64,000 bases of DNA, from assembly GCA_964554265.1 (NCBI GenBank), contig CAZKOB010000003.1, forward strand, positions 1 to 64,000, in the 5' to 3' direction. This document shows positions 1 to 9,281 of the stretch, piece after piece. The translations under genes and the position numbers were made by a program. A model generated the notes under the pieces. That model was not told where the DNA came from, ran no database searches, and was given only the letters and a program-made list of their open reading frames with translations. Each line of letters opens with the position of its first letter. Positions within the stretch are counted from its first letter, which is position 1. This DNA comes from RGIG8745 sp964554265 (lineage in GTDB: Bacteria; Bacteroidota; Bacteroidia; Bacteroidales; Bacteroidaceae).

Positions 1-150
1 CCCTAAGTTAGGGGCAATTGCGGGATAGGAGCAATTGGGGAGCTTGCGACGGAGGGCGTGGCGCGAAGCGACGGAGGAGTCTGTGAATACACAAGCTTAC
101 AACCATAAAAATTATGAGAGGAGTCTGTGAATACACCAGCAAAAAATCAA
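1..150. repeat. Mosaic repeat modules at window edge
   Basis: Non-coding mosaic that starts in a TTAGGGG palindrome half, followed by the GGCGCGAAGCGACGGAGGAG module and two direct copies of GGAGTCTGTGAATACAC (from about 76 and 120), the second continuing as CAGC. The same modules recur at 16055-17200, 28541-28699 and 36669-36744. It lies just 3' of the serine dehydratase gene on the minus strand. The element is probably cut by the window edge, so its full extent is unknown. Confidence 0.8.
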
Positions 151-173
151 CTGATTTTACATTTTTCTTTCCG

Positions 174-1382
174 TTACAGCATCCGTTCGTAGCTTTTGGC
201 GAGTCCTCCTTCACTTGTTTCTTTGTATATGGAAGGCAGATCTCTGCCGGTCTGCATCATTACAGACAATACTTTGTCGAAGGAGACAAGGTGGCTTCCG
301 TCAGAAAAAGAAGAATATATATTGCAGTCCATCGCCCGGGCGGCAGCGTATGCATTGCGCTCGATACAAGGTATTTGCACCATGCCGCATACAGGGTCGC
401 AAGTCATTCCAAGATGATGTTCAAGTCCCATTTCAGCGGAATATTCAATCTGTGCAGGACTTCCTCCGAAGAGTTGGCATGCGGCGCCTGCGGCCATAGC
501 GCACGCGACTCCCACCTCGGCTTGACATCCGGCTTCGGCTCCTGATATAGAGGCGGTATGCTTGGCTACATTGCCGATGAGGCCGGCTGTGGCGATGGCA
601 CGAAGTATGCGTATCTCACTGAACGAACGGCTTTTCCATAGGTGATAGAGTATGGCCGGCACAACTCCGCAGGAACCGCATGTAGGGGCTGTGACAATAC
701 GTCCTCCGGCGGCATTCTCCTCGCTGACAGCCAGCGCATAAGAGAAGACAAGGCCTCGTCCATGAAGCGAAGCCGTGTATCCGCTTGCCTTGATATGGTA
801 GCTGGCGGCTTTGCGCTGCAGGCGGAGAGGGCCGGGAAGCACACCTTCGGCTTCCAAGCCACGCTCAACCGATTCGCGCATGGTTTGCCATACGTCACCG
901 AGGTATGTCCATATTTCAGATCCTTCACACTTCTCCACGTATTCCCAATAGGAACGTCCGTTGCGTCTGCACCATTGCAAAATGTCGCTCAGGTGGTCCA
1001 TGTCATATATGTCGTCCGACTGGATGGCTTCTTCTCCTTCTTCGGCAAGTGCGCCTCCGCCGACACTGTACACTGTCCATTCGTCGGTTGTATTTCCTTC
1101 GGTGTCTATGGCTCTGAATTTCATTCCGTTCGGATGATACGGAAGGAAAATGCGTGGCTGCCAGATGATTTTCACCTTCTCTTCAGAACCGAAAGCGTCG
1201 GTAATGGCAACGTCTGTAAGGTGGCCGCGTCCTGTGGCTGCAAGGCTTCCATACAGGATTACTTCAAATTTTGAGGCTTCAGGATTTCTTTTGAGAAACA
1301 CTTCCGAAGCTGTTCGCGGTCCCATTGTGTGACTGCTTGAGGGTCCGTTGCCGATTCGCAGAAGTTCTTTTATCGTCTTCAT
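174..1382 (-). CDS. sdaA: L-serine ammonia-lyase (iron-sulfur, single chain)
   Basis: Deaminates L-serine to pyruvate and ammonia in the cytoplasm. The 402-residue chain has the N-terminal SSSHTMGPRTA motif (about 16-25) of the beta domain, followed by the catalytic alpha domain, so it is the fused single-chain form. Cysteines suited to the oxygen-labile [4Fe-4S] cluster are seen in TAPTCGSCG (C235, C238) and in GMTCDPVCG with the following IPC (C328, C332, C339). The start MKTIKELLRIGNGPSSSHT fits the family. It is the last gene of the minus-strand block. Repeat DNA follows directly downstream, and no clear terminator is seen. Confidence 0.95.
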   Translation of the reverse strand: MKTIKELLRIGNGPSSSHTMGPRTASEVFLKRNPEASKFEVILYGSLAATGRGHLTDVAITDAFGSEEKVKIIWQPRIFLPYHPNGMKFRAIDTEGNTTDEWTVYSVGGGALAEEGEEAIQSDDIYDMDHLSDILQWCRRNGRSYWEYVEKCEGSEIWTYLGDVWQTMRESVERGLEAEGVLPGPLRLQRKAASYHIKASGYTASLHGRGLVFSYALAVSEENAAGGRIVTAPTCGSCGVVPAILYHLWKSRSFSEIRILRAIATAGLIGNVAKHTASISGAEAGCQAEVGVACAMAAGAACQLFGGSPAQIEYSAEMGLEHHLGMTCDPVCGMVQIPCIERNAYAAARAMDCNIYSSFSDGSHLVSFDKVLSVMMQTGRDLPSIYKETSEGGLAKSYERML

Positions 1383-1557
1383 GGTCGTTCGTTGGATATT
1401 GATGGATTTTAGAGTCTTTTTACTTTAATGCGCATGAATTGCAAAGAAACAGAAATGTAGAAGATTGTGGTTAGGAATTCTTTTGGCTTGGTATGTATGG
1501 GCGAAGATGATGAATGACTGCCGCGATGTGAATGTCTTGAAACACACTGTGCGCTTG

Positions 1558-1929
1558 TCACACATAACTGCCGACGTCTTCTCTGAACTCCAGCTCGTAT
1601 TTACCGTCAAGACCAAAGACTATGCCTATGGCATCAAACACCCAGGGGGTATCCTCTTCGATGTGAAAAAACTTGATGTATTTGTTTGCAGCGCAGTATA
1701 TATGCTTTATCTTATCTCTGTCGATAGCGACAAAAGGTTTGCCAAGTTCCGATGCTGTCCGGGTTTTTACTTCAACGAAATGAAGGGTTCCTCTTTTCTC
1801 TGCAACAATATCAATTTCATAACCCTTGTGCAGGTTCCAGTTGCGATGCAGGATTCTGAATCCTCGTCTCATTAGATATGTTCCGGCAAGTTCTTCTCCG
1901 GTCTTCCCTAATTCTGATGCTTTGGACAT
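1558..1929 (-). CDS. yraN: YraN/UPF0102 family nuclease-like protein
   Basis: A 123-residue protein of the UPF0102 family, which has a restriction-endonuclease-like fold and no firmly established role. The family signature is clear: GYEIDIVAE (about 36-44) followed by HFVEVKTR, giving the E/D...D...ExK arrangement of PD-(D/E)xK nucleases. The length is normal. It starts 25 bp downstream of the end of the Pif1-like helicase on the same strand, so the two may be co-transcribed. About 175 bp without an obvious feature separate it from the serine dehydratase. Confidence 0.93.
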   Translation of the reverse strand: MSKASELGKTGEELAGTYLMRRGFRILHRNWNLHKGYEIDIVAEKRGTLHFVEVKTRTASELGKPFVAIDRDKIKHIYCAANKYIKFFHIEEDTPWVFDAIGIVFGLDGKYELEFREDVGSYV

Positions 1930-1954
1930 GACATTCTTCGTTTTTGAGGGATGG

Positions 1955-4144
1955 TTATTGTAGATGTTGATGGTGCAAGTCTAATATAATCTGAATCTCC
2001 ATGTAATCGATGTCCTCCGGAAGCATTGATTTCAGTTGCTTGAGGGACGAACCGGCCTCGGCCTTGACAACGGTTTGGCTTATTATATCCGCATGTTCCG
2101 GAGATATGATGTCGGAGAGGGCAACTTCACCGGTTGGGATGAAGGAAGCAAGGTGTCCCAATATAGTATTCTTTGTCAGTCCTCGCGCCGCTGCAATTTC
2201 GTCGGTGTTCTTGCCTTCAAGGAACATGTTGAGACTTGTCTGTCTGGTATTCTCCTTGACAGGTTTAGGCTCTTTAGGTTTGCTTTTTCTTCTTTTGGCT
2301 TTAGGACTGTCTTCCTCTCTTTCTCCGTCCAGCATGGATACAGCTTTGTCGTTAAGATATTTTTTTACCGAAAATCCATGTTCCGATATTTTGTTGAAAA
2401 TTCCGGATTTTGTTTGCAACGTCATCTTGAAGTTTTCGGTGGCATTGTCATATTGCTTCTTTATGGCCTTGTTTCCGATTACTACAGACAATAAAGGTAT
2501 GACAGTGTCGAAGATAGAATGGAGTGTCGAAGAGAAATATCCGGTGGCTTTCATTATTCTCTCCTGCAACAGAGGACTATGGGAATAGTCCGGTGATGAA
2601 GCAAGAATAGACAAATATTGCTGGCGGAACTTTGCCGCGACATCTGCAATGTCGTTTTCAAAACGTGCCGCTGCATTCTTGCATGCATCCAACTGTTCCG
2701 GATAGAGTTTGTAGAGGTGCTCTTCCATAATCCTGACGACATAGTCCAGCTCGTATTTCATCGGCGTGAAGCTGAACAGCTCATCAAGCAGGGTGATAAA
2801 GTAGGCATATTGCATGTCTGCAAGCTTGTGTTCTGTCTGTTGGGCTTTTTCCAGTTCCGTATCAATGAACTGGCCTACTTTTTTATCGGTTATGATAGAA
2901 CTGATGTTTAACGGATTGGCAAGTACAAGTCCTTCAAGAGAGCGGCAACGGCTCAAAGCCACATACACTTGCCCATGCGCAAAGGCATCATTGATGTCTA
3001 TTACTGCGTGGTCGAAAGTCAGTCCCTGGCTTTTGTGCACTGTTATGGCCCATGCGAGTCGCAACGGATATTGTCTGAAAGTTCCGTCAACCTCTTCCTT
3101 TATTTCTTTTGTATTCTCATCGATAGTATATTTGGTGTTGGTCCATTCCATAAGTTCTACATTTACAGGTGCTTCGTCTTCCTGACATCTGACGTGGATA
3201 TGGTTGTTTCCTATATCGGCGATATAGCCGATTTTTCCATTGTAAAACCGATGTTCGCCCGATATGTCGTTTTTTATGAACATGACTTGTGCGCCCTTCT
3301 TGAGTATGAGGTCCTGTTCTGCAGGAAACGACAGCTCCGGGAAGTTTCCGTTTACCTCAGCCCTGAAATGATATTCGTGTTCATTGATGGCATTCAGTTT
3401 TAACTCATTGTATCTTTGTGCCATATAGTTGTGGGTTGTCAGACGTATGTAGCCTTCGTTGTCGTTGGGTATGAAGTTGGGGATATACCTGCTGTTGAGC
3501 GTAGAGATGGTATTCTCGCTGATGCAGTTGTTGCGTATGTCAGCAAGCATTGAAATGAATGTCGTTTCTGTCTGCCTGTAAATTTTCTTCAGCTCAATCG
3601 TTACATATTGTATCTGTTTCAGAGCTTTGCTGCCGAAAAAATAAGGTGTGTCGTAATATCTGCTGAGCAGTTCCCATTCCTTGTCCTTTGTGACAGGCGC
3701 CAGCTGTTGCAGGTCTCCTATCATGAGAAGTTGTACACCTCCGAACGGTTTGCTGCGGTCGCGGAATTTCCGTAAGACAGAATCTATCGCGTCAAGCAAA
3801 TCGCTGCGCACCATACTTATCTCATCAATAATGATAAGGTCGAGGCTTTTTATCAGGTTCTTCTTCTCCTTTCCGAACCTGTAGTGCATGTTGGACTCCT
3901 TGTAGCTCATGTCGGGAATATACGGACTGAAAGGCAGCTGGAAGAAAGAATGTATAGTTGCCCCTTGAGCATTGATTGCCGCCACTCCGGTAGGAGCTAC
4001 AACCACCATGCGCTTCGGGGAATACTCCTTCAGTTTGCGCAGGAATGTGGTTTTTCCCGTTCCCGCCTTTCCTGTCAGAAATACGCTTATATTGGTACTT
4101 TCAATGAACTGCCATGCGAGGTTCATCTCTTTGTTCTTGTCCAT
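1955..4144 (-). CDS. Pif1-like superfamily 1B DNA helicase
   Basis: A 729-residue ATP-dependent helicase. Walker A is GKAGTGKT (25-32) and Walker B is LIIIDEIS (about 103-110). Further motifs include IGDLQQLAPV and a C-terminal AWAITVHKSQGLTF, which match the PIF1/RecD-like branch. After the motor there is a basic linker near residue 610 (KAKRRKSKPKEPK), then a helix-turn-helix-like domain (TDEIAAARGLTKNTI) of the kind found at the C-terminus of some bacterial helicases. It lies 24 bp downstream of ygiQ in the same direction. A role in replication or repair is inferred from the family. The in vivo substrate is unknown. Confidence 0.92.
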   Translation of the reverse strand: MDKNKEMNLAWQFIESTNISVFLTGKAGTGKTTFLRKLKEYSPKRMVVVAPTGVAAINAQGATIHSFFQLPFSPYIPDMSYKESNMHYRFGKEKKNLIKSLDLIIIDEISMVRSDLLDAIDSVLRKFRDRSKPFGGVQLLMIGDLQQLAPVTKDKEWELLSRYYDTPYFFGSKALKQIQYVTIELKKIYRQTETTFISMLADIRNNCISENTISTLNSRYIPNFIPNDNEGYIRLTTHNYMAQRYNELKLNAINEHEYHFRAEVNGNFPELSFPAEQDLILKKGAQVMFIKNDISGEHRFYNGKIGYIADIGNNHIHVRCQEDEAPVNVELMEWTNTKYTIDENTKEIKEEVDGTFRQYPLRLAWAITVHKSQGLTFDHAVIDINDAFAHGQVYVALSRCRSLEGLVLANPLNISSIITDKKVGQFIDTELEKAQQTEHKLADMQYAYFITLLDELFSFTPMKYELDYVVRIMEEHLYKLYPEQLDACKNAAARFENDIADVAAKFRQQYLSILASSPDYSHSPLLQERIMKATGYFSSTLHSIFDTVIPLLSVVIGNKAIKKQYDNATENFKMTLQTKSGIFNKISEHGFSVKKYLNDKAVSMLDGEREEDSPKAKRRKSKPKEPKPVKENTRQTSLNMFLEGKNTDEIAAARGLTKNTILGHLASFIPTGEVALSDIISPEHADIISQTVVKAEAGSSLKQLKSMLPEDIDYMEIQIILDLHHQHLQ

Positions 4145-4168
4145 ATCCGTTGGATTGAGTCTGTTTTT

Positions 4169-6034
4169 TTATTTCCTTTTGCCTTTACCAAACAATTTGT
4201 CCGACAAATCATTCCTGCCCATCTTGCGCAGGTCGTCCATAATCTTCTTTCTTTCTTCAGGTTTATACCAGAAAAAGAATTGTCGCTGTGCGAGCTTTTC
4301 TTTCTGGGTCTTTGCCGAGAACACCGGTTCAAGCGTGTATGGATGTATTCCTGTATACCATGCTTCCGTACTTACTGTCATAGGGGTAGGAGTGAAGTCC
4401 TGTACTTGTTCAAGCTTGAAATCCAAGTTTTTGGTCAACACCGCCAGCTCTGCCATATCTTCGGCTGTGCATCCCGGATGACTGCTTATGAAATAGGGTA
4501 TCAGCTGTTGATTAAGATGTTCCTCTCTGTTTATCTTGTCGAAGATACGCTTGAAGTCATGGAACAGTTTGAACGAAGGCTTTCTCATGAGATATAAAAC
4601 CTTGTCCGAAGTGTGTTCCGGTGCCACTTTCAGCCTGCCGCTCACGTGCTTTGTTATTAGTTCGCGCGTATATCTCATATTGATTTTGTTTATTTTTTCG
4701 TCCCCTGTATCGTGCAGCAGCAGGTCATAGCGCACGCCGCTGCTGATGAAACTTTTCTTTATTTCCGGTATTGCATCCACGGCATGGTATATGTCGAGCA
4801 GCTTGCTGTGGTCCGTATTCAGGTTTTTGCATATCTGTGGATGTATGCACGACGGACGTTTGCATTTGTGGCAGATGTCGAGATTTTTGCCATGCATGGA
4901 ATACATGTTTGCACTTGGTCCTCCAAGATCGCTCAGGTAACCTTTGAAGTTCGGCATCCGGACAATGGCCCTGATCTCCTTCAGTATACTTTCTTTGCTG
5001 CGGTTGATGATGAACTTGCCCTGATGAGCGGAGATGGTGCAAAATGCACATCCGCCGAAACATCCTCGGTGCAGACAGACGGAAAACTTTATCATGTCAT
5101 ATGCCGGGATGCGCTTGTTCTTGTATTTCGGGTGTGGCATCCTTGTGTATGGCAAATCGAACGAGCGGTCAAGTTCGTCCTGTGTAAGAGGTTGGTAAGG
5201 AGGATATACGACTACATATTTGCCGTCTACTTCCTGTATGATGCGTTGCGCCTCATACTTGTTCGATTCTTCTTCTATATGCCGGAAGTTCTCTGCCTGA
5301 CACTGTTTATCTGTCATACATTGCGAGTGCGAATACAGCACGATGTCATCATTTCTTATCCCTTGTGGAATTTCTTTTTGGGAAAGTAGCAACACGGTCT
5401 GTCTCTGTGGAAAGCGGAGCATTAGGTTACGGAATAGCCGGGTGTCTATTTCTCTCCCTTGTTCGGCAAGCAGGCTGGCGAGTGCGGTCATAGGCTTCTC
5501 GCCCATGCCGTACACAAGCAGGTCTGCACCGCTACTGTACAGGATACTCGGTTCAAGCCTGTCATGCCAGTAGTCATAATGAGTGAGCCTTCGTAATGAA
5601 GCCTCAATTCCTCCGATTACGACCGGTACATCTGGATACAGACGTTTCAGAATCTGACTATATACGATAGTCGGATATTCAGGACGCATGTCGTGCCGTC
5701 CGTCCGGCGAATAGGCGTCTTCAGAGCGCAGACGTTTGTTGGCCGTATACTTGTTGACCATAGAGTCCATACATCCGGGAGATACACCGAAGAACAGGCG
5801 CGGTCGCCCGAGCTTCTTGAAATCCCTCATATCGCCGTGCCAGTCGGGCTGAGGCACAATGGCCACTCTCAGCCCCTCATATTCAAGGATACGTCCGATG
5901 ACTGCTGCTGCAAACGACGGATGATCTACGTATGCATCTCCGCTGAACAGTATGACGTCGAGTTCATCCCAACCTCTCAGTTCCACTTCTTTCTTCGTCG
6001 TCGGCAGCCAGTCCGTCAGTCTGCGTTCACTCAT
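4169..6034 (-). CDS. YgiQ family radical SAM protein
   Basis: A 621-residue protein of the YgiQ family (UPF0313). The cluster-binding motif is GCFGGCAFC (C-x3-C-x2-C, near residue 320), in the middle of the chain as is usual for this family. The N-terminal part (WLPTTKKEVELRGWDELDV and GDAYVDHPSF) is the conserved YgiQ N-domain. The C-terminal part contains DFTPTPMTVSTEAWYTG and ends in a short basic tail. The substrate is not known for the family. The start codon overlaps the end of the small upstream gene by 8 bp, which suggests translational coupling. Confidence 0.94.
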   Translation of the reverse strand: MSERRLTDWLPTTKKEVELRGWDELDVILFSGDAYVDHPSFAAAVIGRILEYEGLRVAIVPQPDWHGDMRDFKKLGRPRLFFGVSPGCMDSMVNKYTANKRLRSEDAYSPDGRHDMRPEYPTIVYSQILKRLYPDVPVVIGGIEASLRRLTHYDYWHDRLEPSILYSSGADLLVYGMGEKPMTALASLLAEQGREIDTRLFRNLMLRFPQRQTVLLLSQKEIPQGIRNDDIVLYSHSQCMTDKQCQAENFRHIEEESNKYEAQRIIQEVDGKYVVVYPPYQPLTQDELDRSFDLPYTRMPHPKYKNKRIPAYDMIKFSVCLHRGCFGGCAFCTISAHQGKFIINRSKESILKEIRAIVRMPNFKGYLSDLGGPSANMYSMHGKNLDICHKCKRPSCIHPQICKNLNTDHSKLLDIYHAVDAIPEIKKSFISSGVRYDLLLHDTGDEKINKINMRYTRELITKHVSGRLKVAPEHTSDKVLYLMRKPSFKLFHDFKRIFDKINREEHLNQQLIPYFISSHPGCTAEDMAELAVLTKNLDFKLEQVQDFTPTPMTVSTEAWYTGIHPYTLEPVFSAKTQKEKLAQRQFFFWYKPEERKKIMDDLRKMGRNDLSDKLFGKGKRK

Positions 6035-6362
6035 TGGCTGTAACTGCTTCTTCTTGCGTATCTTCTTCTGTCTGTTCGTCGCTCCAGCTTACGTATAGCA
6101 TGATAAGTTCCTTCAGACCGAATATTTTCATATTATCATGATAAAGGACATTGTAGCACAAGTCTATGAGGTCTTTGCAGTCGTCGTTTCCCATTATGTA
6201 TGACTTGACATTGCATTTGAGCTTGTCGAGAGTGTTTTCGTCAACGATTCCGTTGCTTGGCACGAGTCCCTTGAACAGTGAATATTTTTCTATTGTTTTC
6301 AAGTGCTCTTCCGATACTTCTATGCTTCTTGTTCCAGAAGCGTTGCTTTGTATTCTGTACAT
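6027..6362 (-). CDS. Small uncharacterised acidic protein, coupled to ygiQ
   Basis: I do not recognise this gene. From the ATG at 6362 it encodes about 111 residues beginning MYRIQSNASGTRSIEVSEEH. An in-frame ATG lies at 6416 but would overlap the end of the upstream amidase-like gene, so 6362 is preferred without strong proof. No signal peptide or membrane segment is seen. It ends in an acidic tail (SDEQTEEDTQEEAV). The stop overlaps the YgiQ start, so the two are probably made together. It could be a partner of YgiQ or simply a neighbour. Confidence 0.6.
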   Translation of the reverse strand: MYRIQSNASGTRSIEVSEEHLKTIEKYSLFKGLVPSNGIVDENTLDKLKCNVKSYIMGNDDCKDLIDLCYNVLYHDNMKIFGLKELIMLYVSWSDEQTEEDTQEEAVTANE

Positions 6363-6403
6363 ATATATATTATTTATGTATGATGAATGATTTGTCAAAC
6401 TAA

Positions 6404-9262
6404 CTATTTCTTGCAAAGGAAACTGATGATAGCTCCCATCAGCCTGTTGCGCACCGTATTGTCCGTGATGCTTTCAAGAGGGAAGCCAAGTGCTATGGTC
6501 TTGCAGTCCTTGCCGTCGTATGCTGTTCCTGCTATTTCTCCAGTGTCATACACCAGCATGGCAAAGGCTGGGTTGTCGGCATGCAGCACCTCTGGAGCTG
6601 GCACACTGTAGGAAACAGAATTCATTTCCCGGAATATGTTGAATTTTAGTCCGCATCCGCTTATTCCGCTGACGAGCTTGTTGCTTAGCGTGCTTGCATA
6701 TCGGGTGTGGAGCGACGGACATTTCAGTCCTCCGTACTTCATCAGATTGCCTCCGCTTACGAATATGCGTCCGCCCTTTCTGCAGTAGTTCTCCAGCATC
6801 TGCGATGTTCTGTCATTGAAAGATTTCTGTACTCCGTATATCATGTCCACCATGATGTAGTCGTCGAGCCGGACATTACCGTTGAGCAGTGCCTCCTCGC
6901 TCGTTGAGGCGAATGAATGTCTGCCATCTATTCTGATGGCTTTTCCGTGTGTGAACACATAATCGAACGTGTTTCCCATTATAATCTTGCCCTCCAGTTC
7001 GCTGCCGCTGTATCCGAGTCCGTTTCTGCTCTCCGAACCGATATTTGCTTTGTTGAATCCAAGTTGTCTTCCGCAGAATCCGGCGAAAGCGCCATACTGT
7101 ACCCCCGGGTCTGCATCGAGGTCGAATCCCTGTTGGGTATCTGAATTTATCTCTGCCGGACCTTCAAGACGAGTGAATCCGTTCACTATGAGAATCGTTC
7201 CTTCGTTTTTGGAAGATATGCAAGCTGACAATGTTTCGGAAGGAAAACTTTCCCCACCTTTGTTTACCGCTGCCACCTTAAACGAATATATCATGTCCGG
7301 CAACAGGTCTATACTGCACGATGTGCCTTTGACGAGGGTTCCGTTGTCGAATCCCTGATAGCCTGTGCGAGTATAGACGATATAGTGTGTCGGTTCGGCC
7401 GTCGGTTCAAGTTCGTCTCTGGTAGGCAACCATTTCAGTTCAGCGGTCTTTTTCCCTTCGTTCAGGCTGACGGAAAAATTCCTTACGGGCAACGGCTGTA
7501 TCACATAGTTGCGGTTGTGCTCGGTCGCGATAAATTTGACAATGCTTTTGTATACTGAACGGCAGAAATCAAACTTGAATCCGGGGTCGTATCCTCTTTT
7601 CATGTCTGCGAAGTTCTGGTGCGACAGCATTTCAAGTATACATGCCGGCACCATCGGTTCTCTCGCTTCACCGTAATTGCGGTTCCACAGCTGACGTATG
7701 GTCCAGTCATACTTCTTCAGGTCTTTGTACAGGTTGGTGAGGAGGATGCTCGACAAGTCGCGGTTGACATATCGGTCGAGGCCGGCCCCTGTCTCTCCGT
7801 TGTTGAAGTCCGTCTGATATATCGACAGCGTGCCGATATAGTCGTCTGTGCGCGAAAAGCCGGCATCGGTATGAAAGGCTACGGACAGTTCAAAAGGAAC
7901 CCCTCGTCCGCTGCGCTTCGGATTGTAGACGGAGCCTCCCGACAGCAGGTTCACTGTCTGCGAACGGCTGTTGATGTCGTTGCTGTAGTCGTCATTGGCA
8001 AACGATGAGCTATGCACATTGTAGGGCATTCCATACCATTGCGCCGAATACTTGGCGCCTTCCGCCCATCTCGGCAGACCGCTTGTGCACATGTCTGACG
8101 GACTGTTTCCCCGGGCAATATTGCCCATTCCGCCTCCGAACTTCACGGCATCTGCGCTTACCATTCCGTTTTCCTCGCTGCGGTTGGTCAGTACAACCAT
8201 TCCATAGTCGTGTGCACCTTTGTCAAACTCGAATGTGCCGAGATATACCCATGTGCCGTCTCCGATCTTCTGATTTACATGAAACTCTGTCATGCCTCCC
8301 TTGTGGTATACCGTATAGTGTGCGTCGCCCACACTGTTTGCCATTGTCTTGTATGTCACATAGACGGCATATCTGCCCTCTTCCGGTATCTCCGGTATCC
8401 ATTCGGCAAACGATTCGTCTTTCTCGTTGCGTGTGGTAGCGATATATCGTGCCGTTCCATACGTGAATGGAGAGTCGCATGGCTGGTATATGTCTTTGGT
8501 GTCGGCGAAACCGTATTCCGGTGCATTATACCATATTTTCTTGTTTTTCTTTTTTCTTGCAGCTTCTATATACAGTCCGTTCTTGTGCGGACTGTCATTG
8601 TCTACTATCACCTCGTTGTTCTGCCAGTCGCGTTCGCGTGGGGTGAACACCACAGCCCCGGCATTCTCCAGCATAGGTATGATGTAAGGTATGACAAAGG
8701 TCTGCGAGAAGAGATCCTCTGTCGTGCAGAAAAGGCGCGGACGTTGCCACACCCATTCGTTCTTTTCCGAACGGAAGAAACGTCCGTGGCTCTGCCACAG
8801 CGATATGTGTGTGCCGTCGAGTCCCAATGGTGCCGAATATGGGCGGCTGATGTTCCTTACCCAGGGCTTTCCTTCGTATGTCTTTTTCCACAGTCGCGAT
8901 TCGTCCTTTCTTCCGCTTCTGAAAAAGTTGGGTACCAGTTCCTCGATGGGCCTGTTGTCTGTAATGACTTTAATCTTGTAGTCTTTCAGCTTCTTGGGGA
9001 GCAGTGAACGTATGTCGGCATAAATGCGGCTGACATTGTCTTCCGTGAAATGCTGTTCCTGAAACCCTCCGCCAGCGGTGATGGTTATCTCCTTTCGTTC
9101 TGCATTCACATTGCAGCCCTTCAGTTTGGTCCGGGCGATGTGGGCATCCGTCCGTTCGTACTTGTCGAAATAGTCGCTGATGATTCCCTGTATGTTCTGT
9201 GCGTTCACACAGAGCGCCGACAGCAGCAATTGCAATGTGATGATGATATGTCGTCTTGTCAC
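6404..9262 (-). CDS. Secreted amidase-like protein with Fn3 and golvesin-like domains
   Basis: A 952-residue exported protein with signal peptide MTRRHIIITLQLLLSALCVNAQ. The region about 120-640 resembles a zinc-dependent N-acetylmuramoyl-L-alanine amidase (Amidase_3-like) split by an insert: an early segment has VFTPRERDW, and a later one has VAFHTDAGF and ACILEMLSHQN, whose Glu could be catalytic. The insert (about 290-390, EGRYAVYVTYKTMANS) resembles the golvesin C-terminal-like fold. A fibronectin type III domain follows (about 640-740), then a C-terminal region that looks like a class I glutamine-amidotransferase-like fold. Bacteroidales homologues are sometimes annotated xanthan lyase, which I would not adopt. 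It starts 19 bp after the plug-protein gene. Confidence 0.75.
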   Translation of the reverse strand: MTRRHIIITLQLLLSALCVNAQNIQGIISDYFDKYERTDAHIARTKLKGCNVNAERKEITITAGGGFQEQHFTEDNVSRIYADIRSLLPKKLKDYKIKVITDNRPIEELVPNFFRSGRKDESRLWKKTYEGKPWVRNISRPYSAPLGLDGTHISLWQSHGRFFRSEKNEWVWQRPRLFCTTEDLFSQTFVIPYIIPMLENAGAVVFTPRERDWQNNEVIVDNDSPHKNGLYIEAARKKKNKKIWYNAPEYGFADTKDIYQPCDSPFTYGTARYIATTRNEKDESFAEWIPEIPEEGRYAVYVTYKTMANSVGDAHYTVYHKGGMTEFHVNQKIGDGTWVYLGTFEFDKGAHDYGMVVLTNRSEENGMVSADAVKFGGGMGNIARGNSPSDMCTSGLPRWAEGAKYSAQWYGMPYNVHSSSFANDDYSNDINSRSQTVNLLSGGSVYNPKRSGRGVPFELSVAFHTDAGFSRTDDYIGTLSIYQTDFNNGETGAGLDRYVNRDLSSILLTNLYKDLKKYDWTIRQLWNRNYGEAREPMVPACILEMLSHQNFADMKRGYDPGFKFDFCRSVYKSIVKFIATEHNRNYVIQPLPVRNFSVSLNEGKKTAELKWLPTRDELEPTAEPTHYIVYTRTGYQGFDNGTLVKGTSCSIDLLPDMIYSFKVAAVNKGGESFPSETLSACISSKNEGTILIVNGFTRLEGPAEINSDTQQGFDLDADPGVQYGAFAGFCGRQLGFNKANIGSESRNGLGYSGSELEGKIIMGNTFDYVFTHGKAIRIDGRHSFASTSEEALLNGNVRLDDYIMVDMIYGVQKSFNDRTSQMLENYCRKGGRIFVSGGNLMKYGGLKCPSLHTRYASTLSNKLVSGISGCGLKFNIFREMNSVSYSVPAPEVLHADNPAFAMLVYDTGEIAGTAYDGKDCKTIALGFPLESITDNTVRNRLMGAIISFLCKK

Positions 9263-9281
9263 GTAATGAAATGTTTGATGT

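Noticed and set aside
642..1274. 210-codon plus-strand ORF inside the serine dehydratase gene
   Set aside because: It is entirely antisense to a well-supported conserved gene and has no family features.
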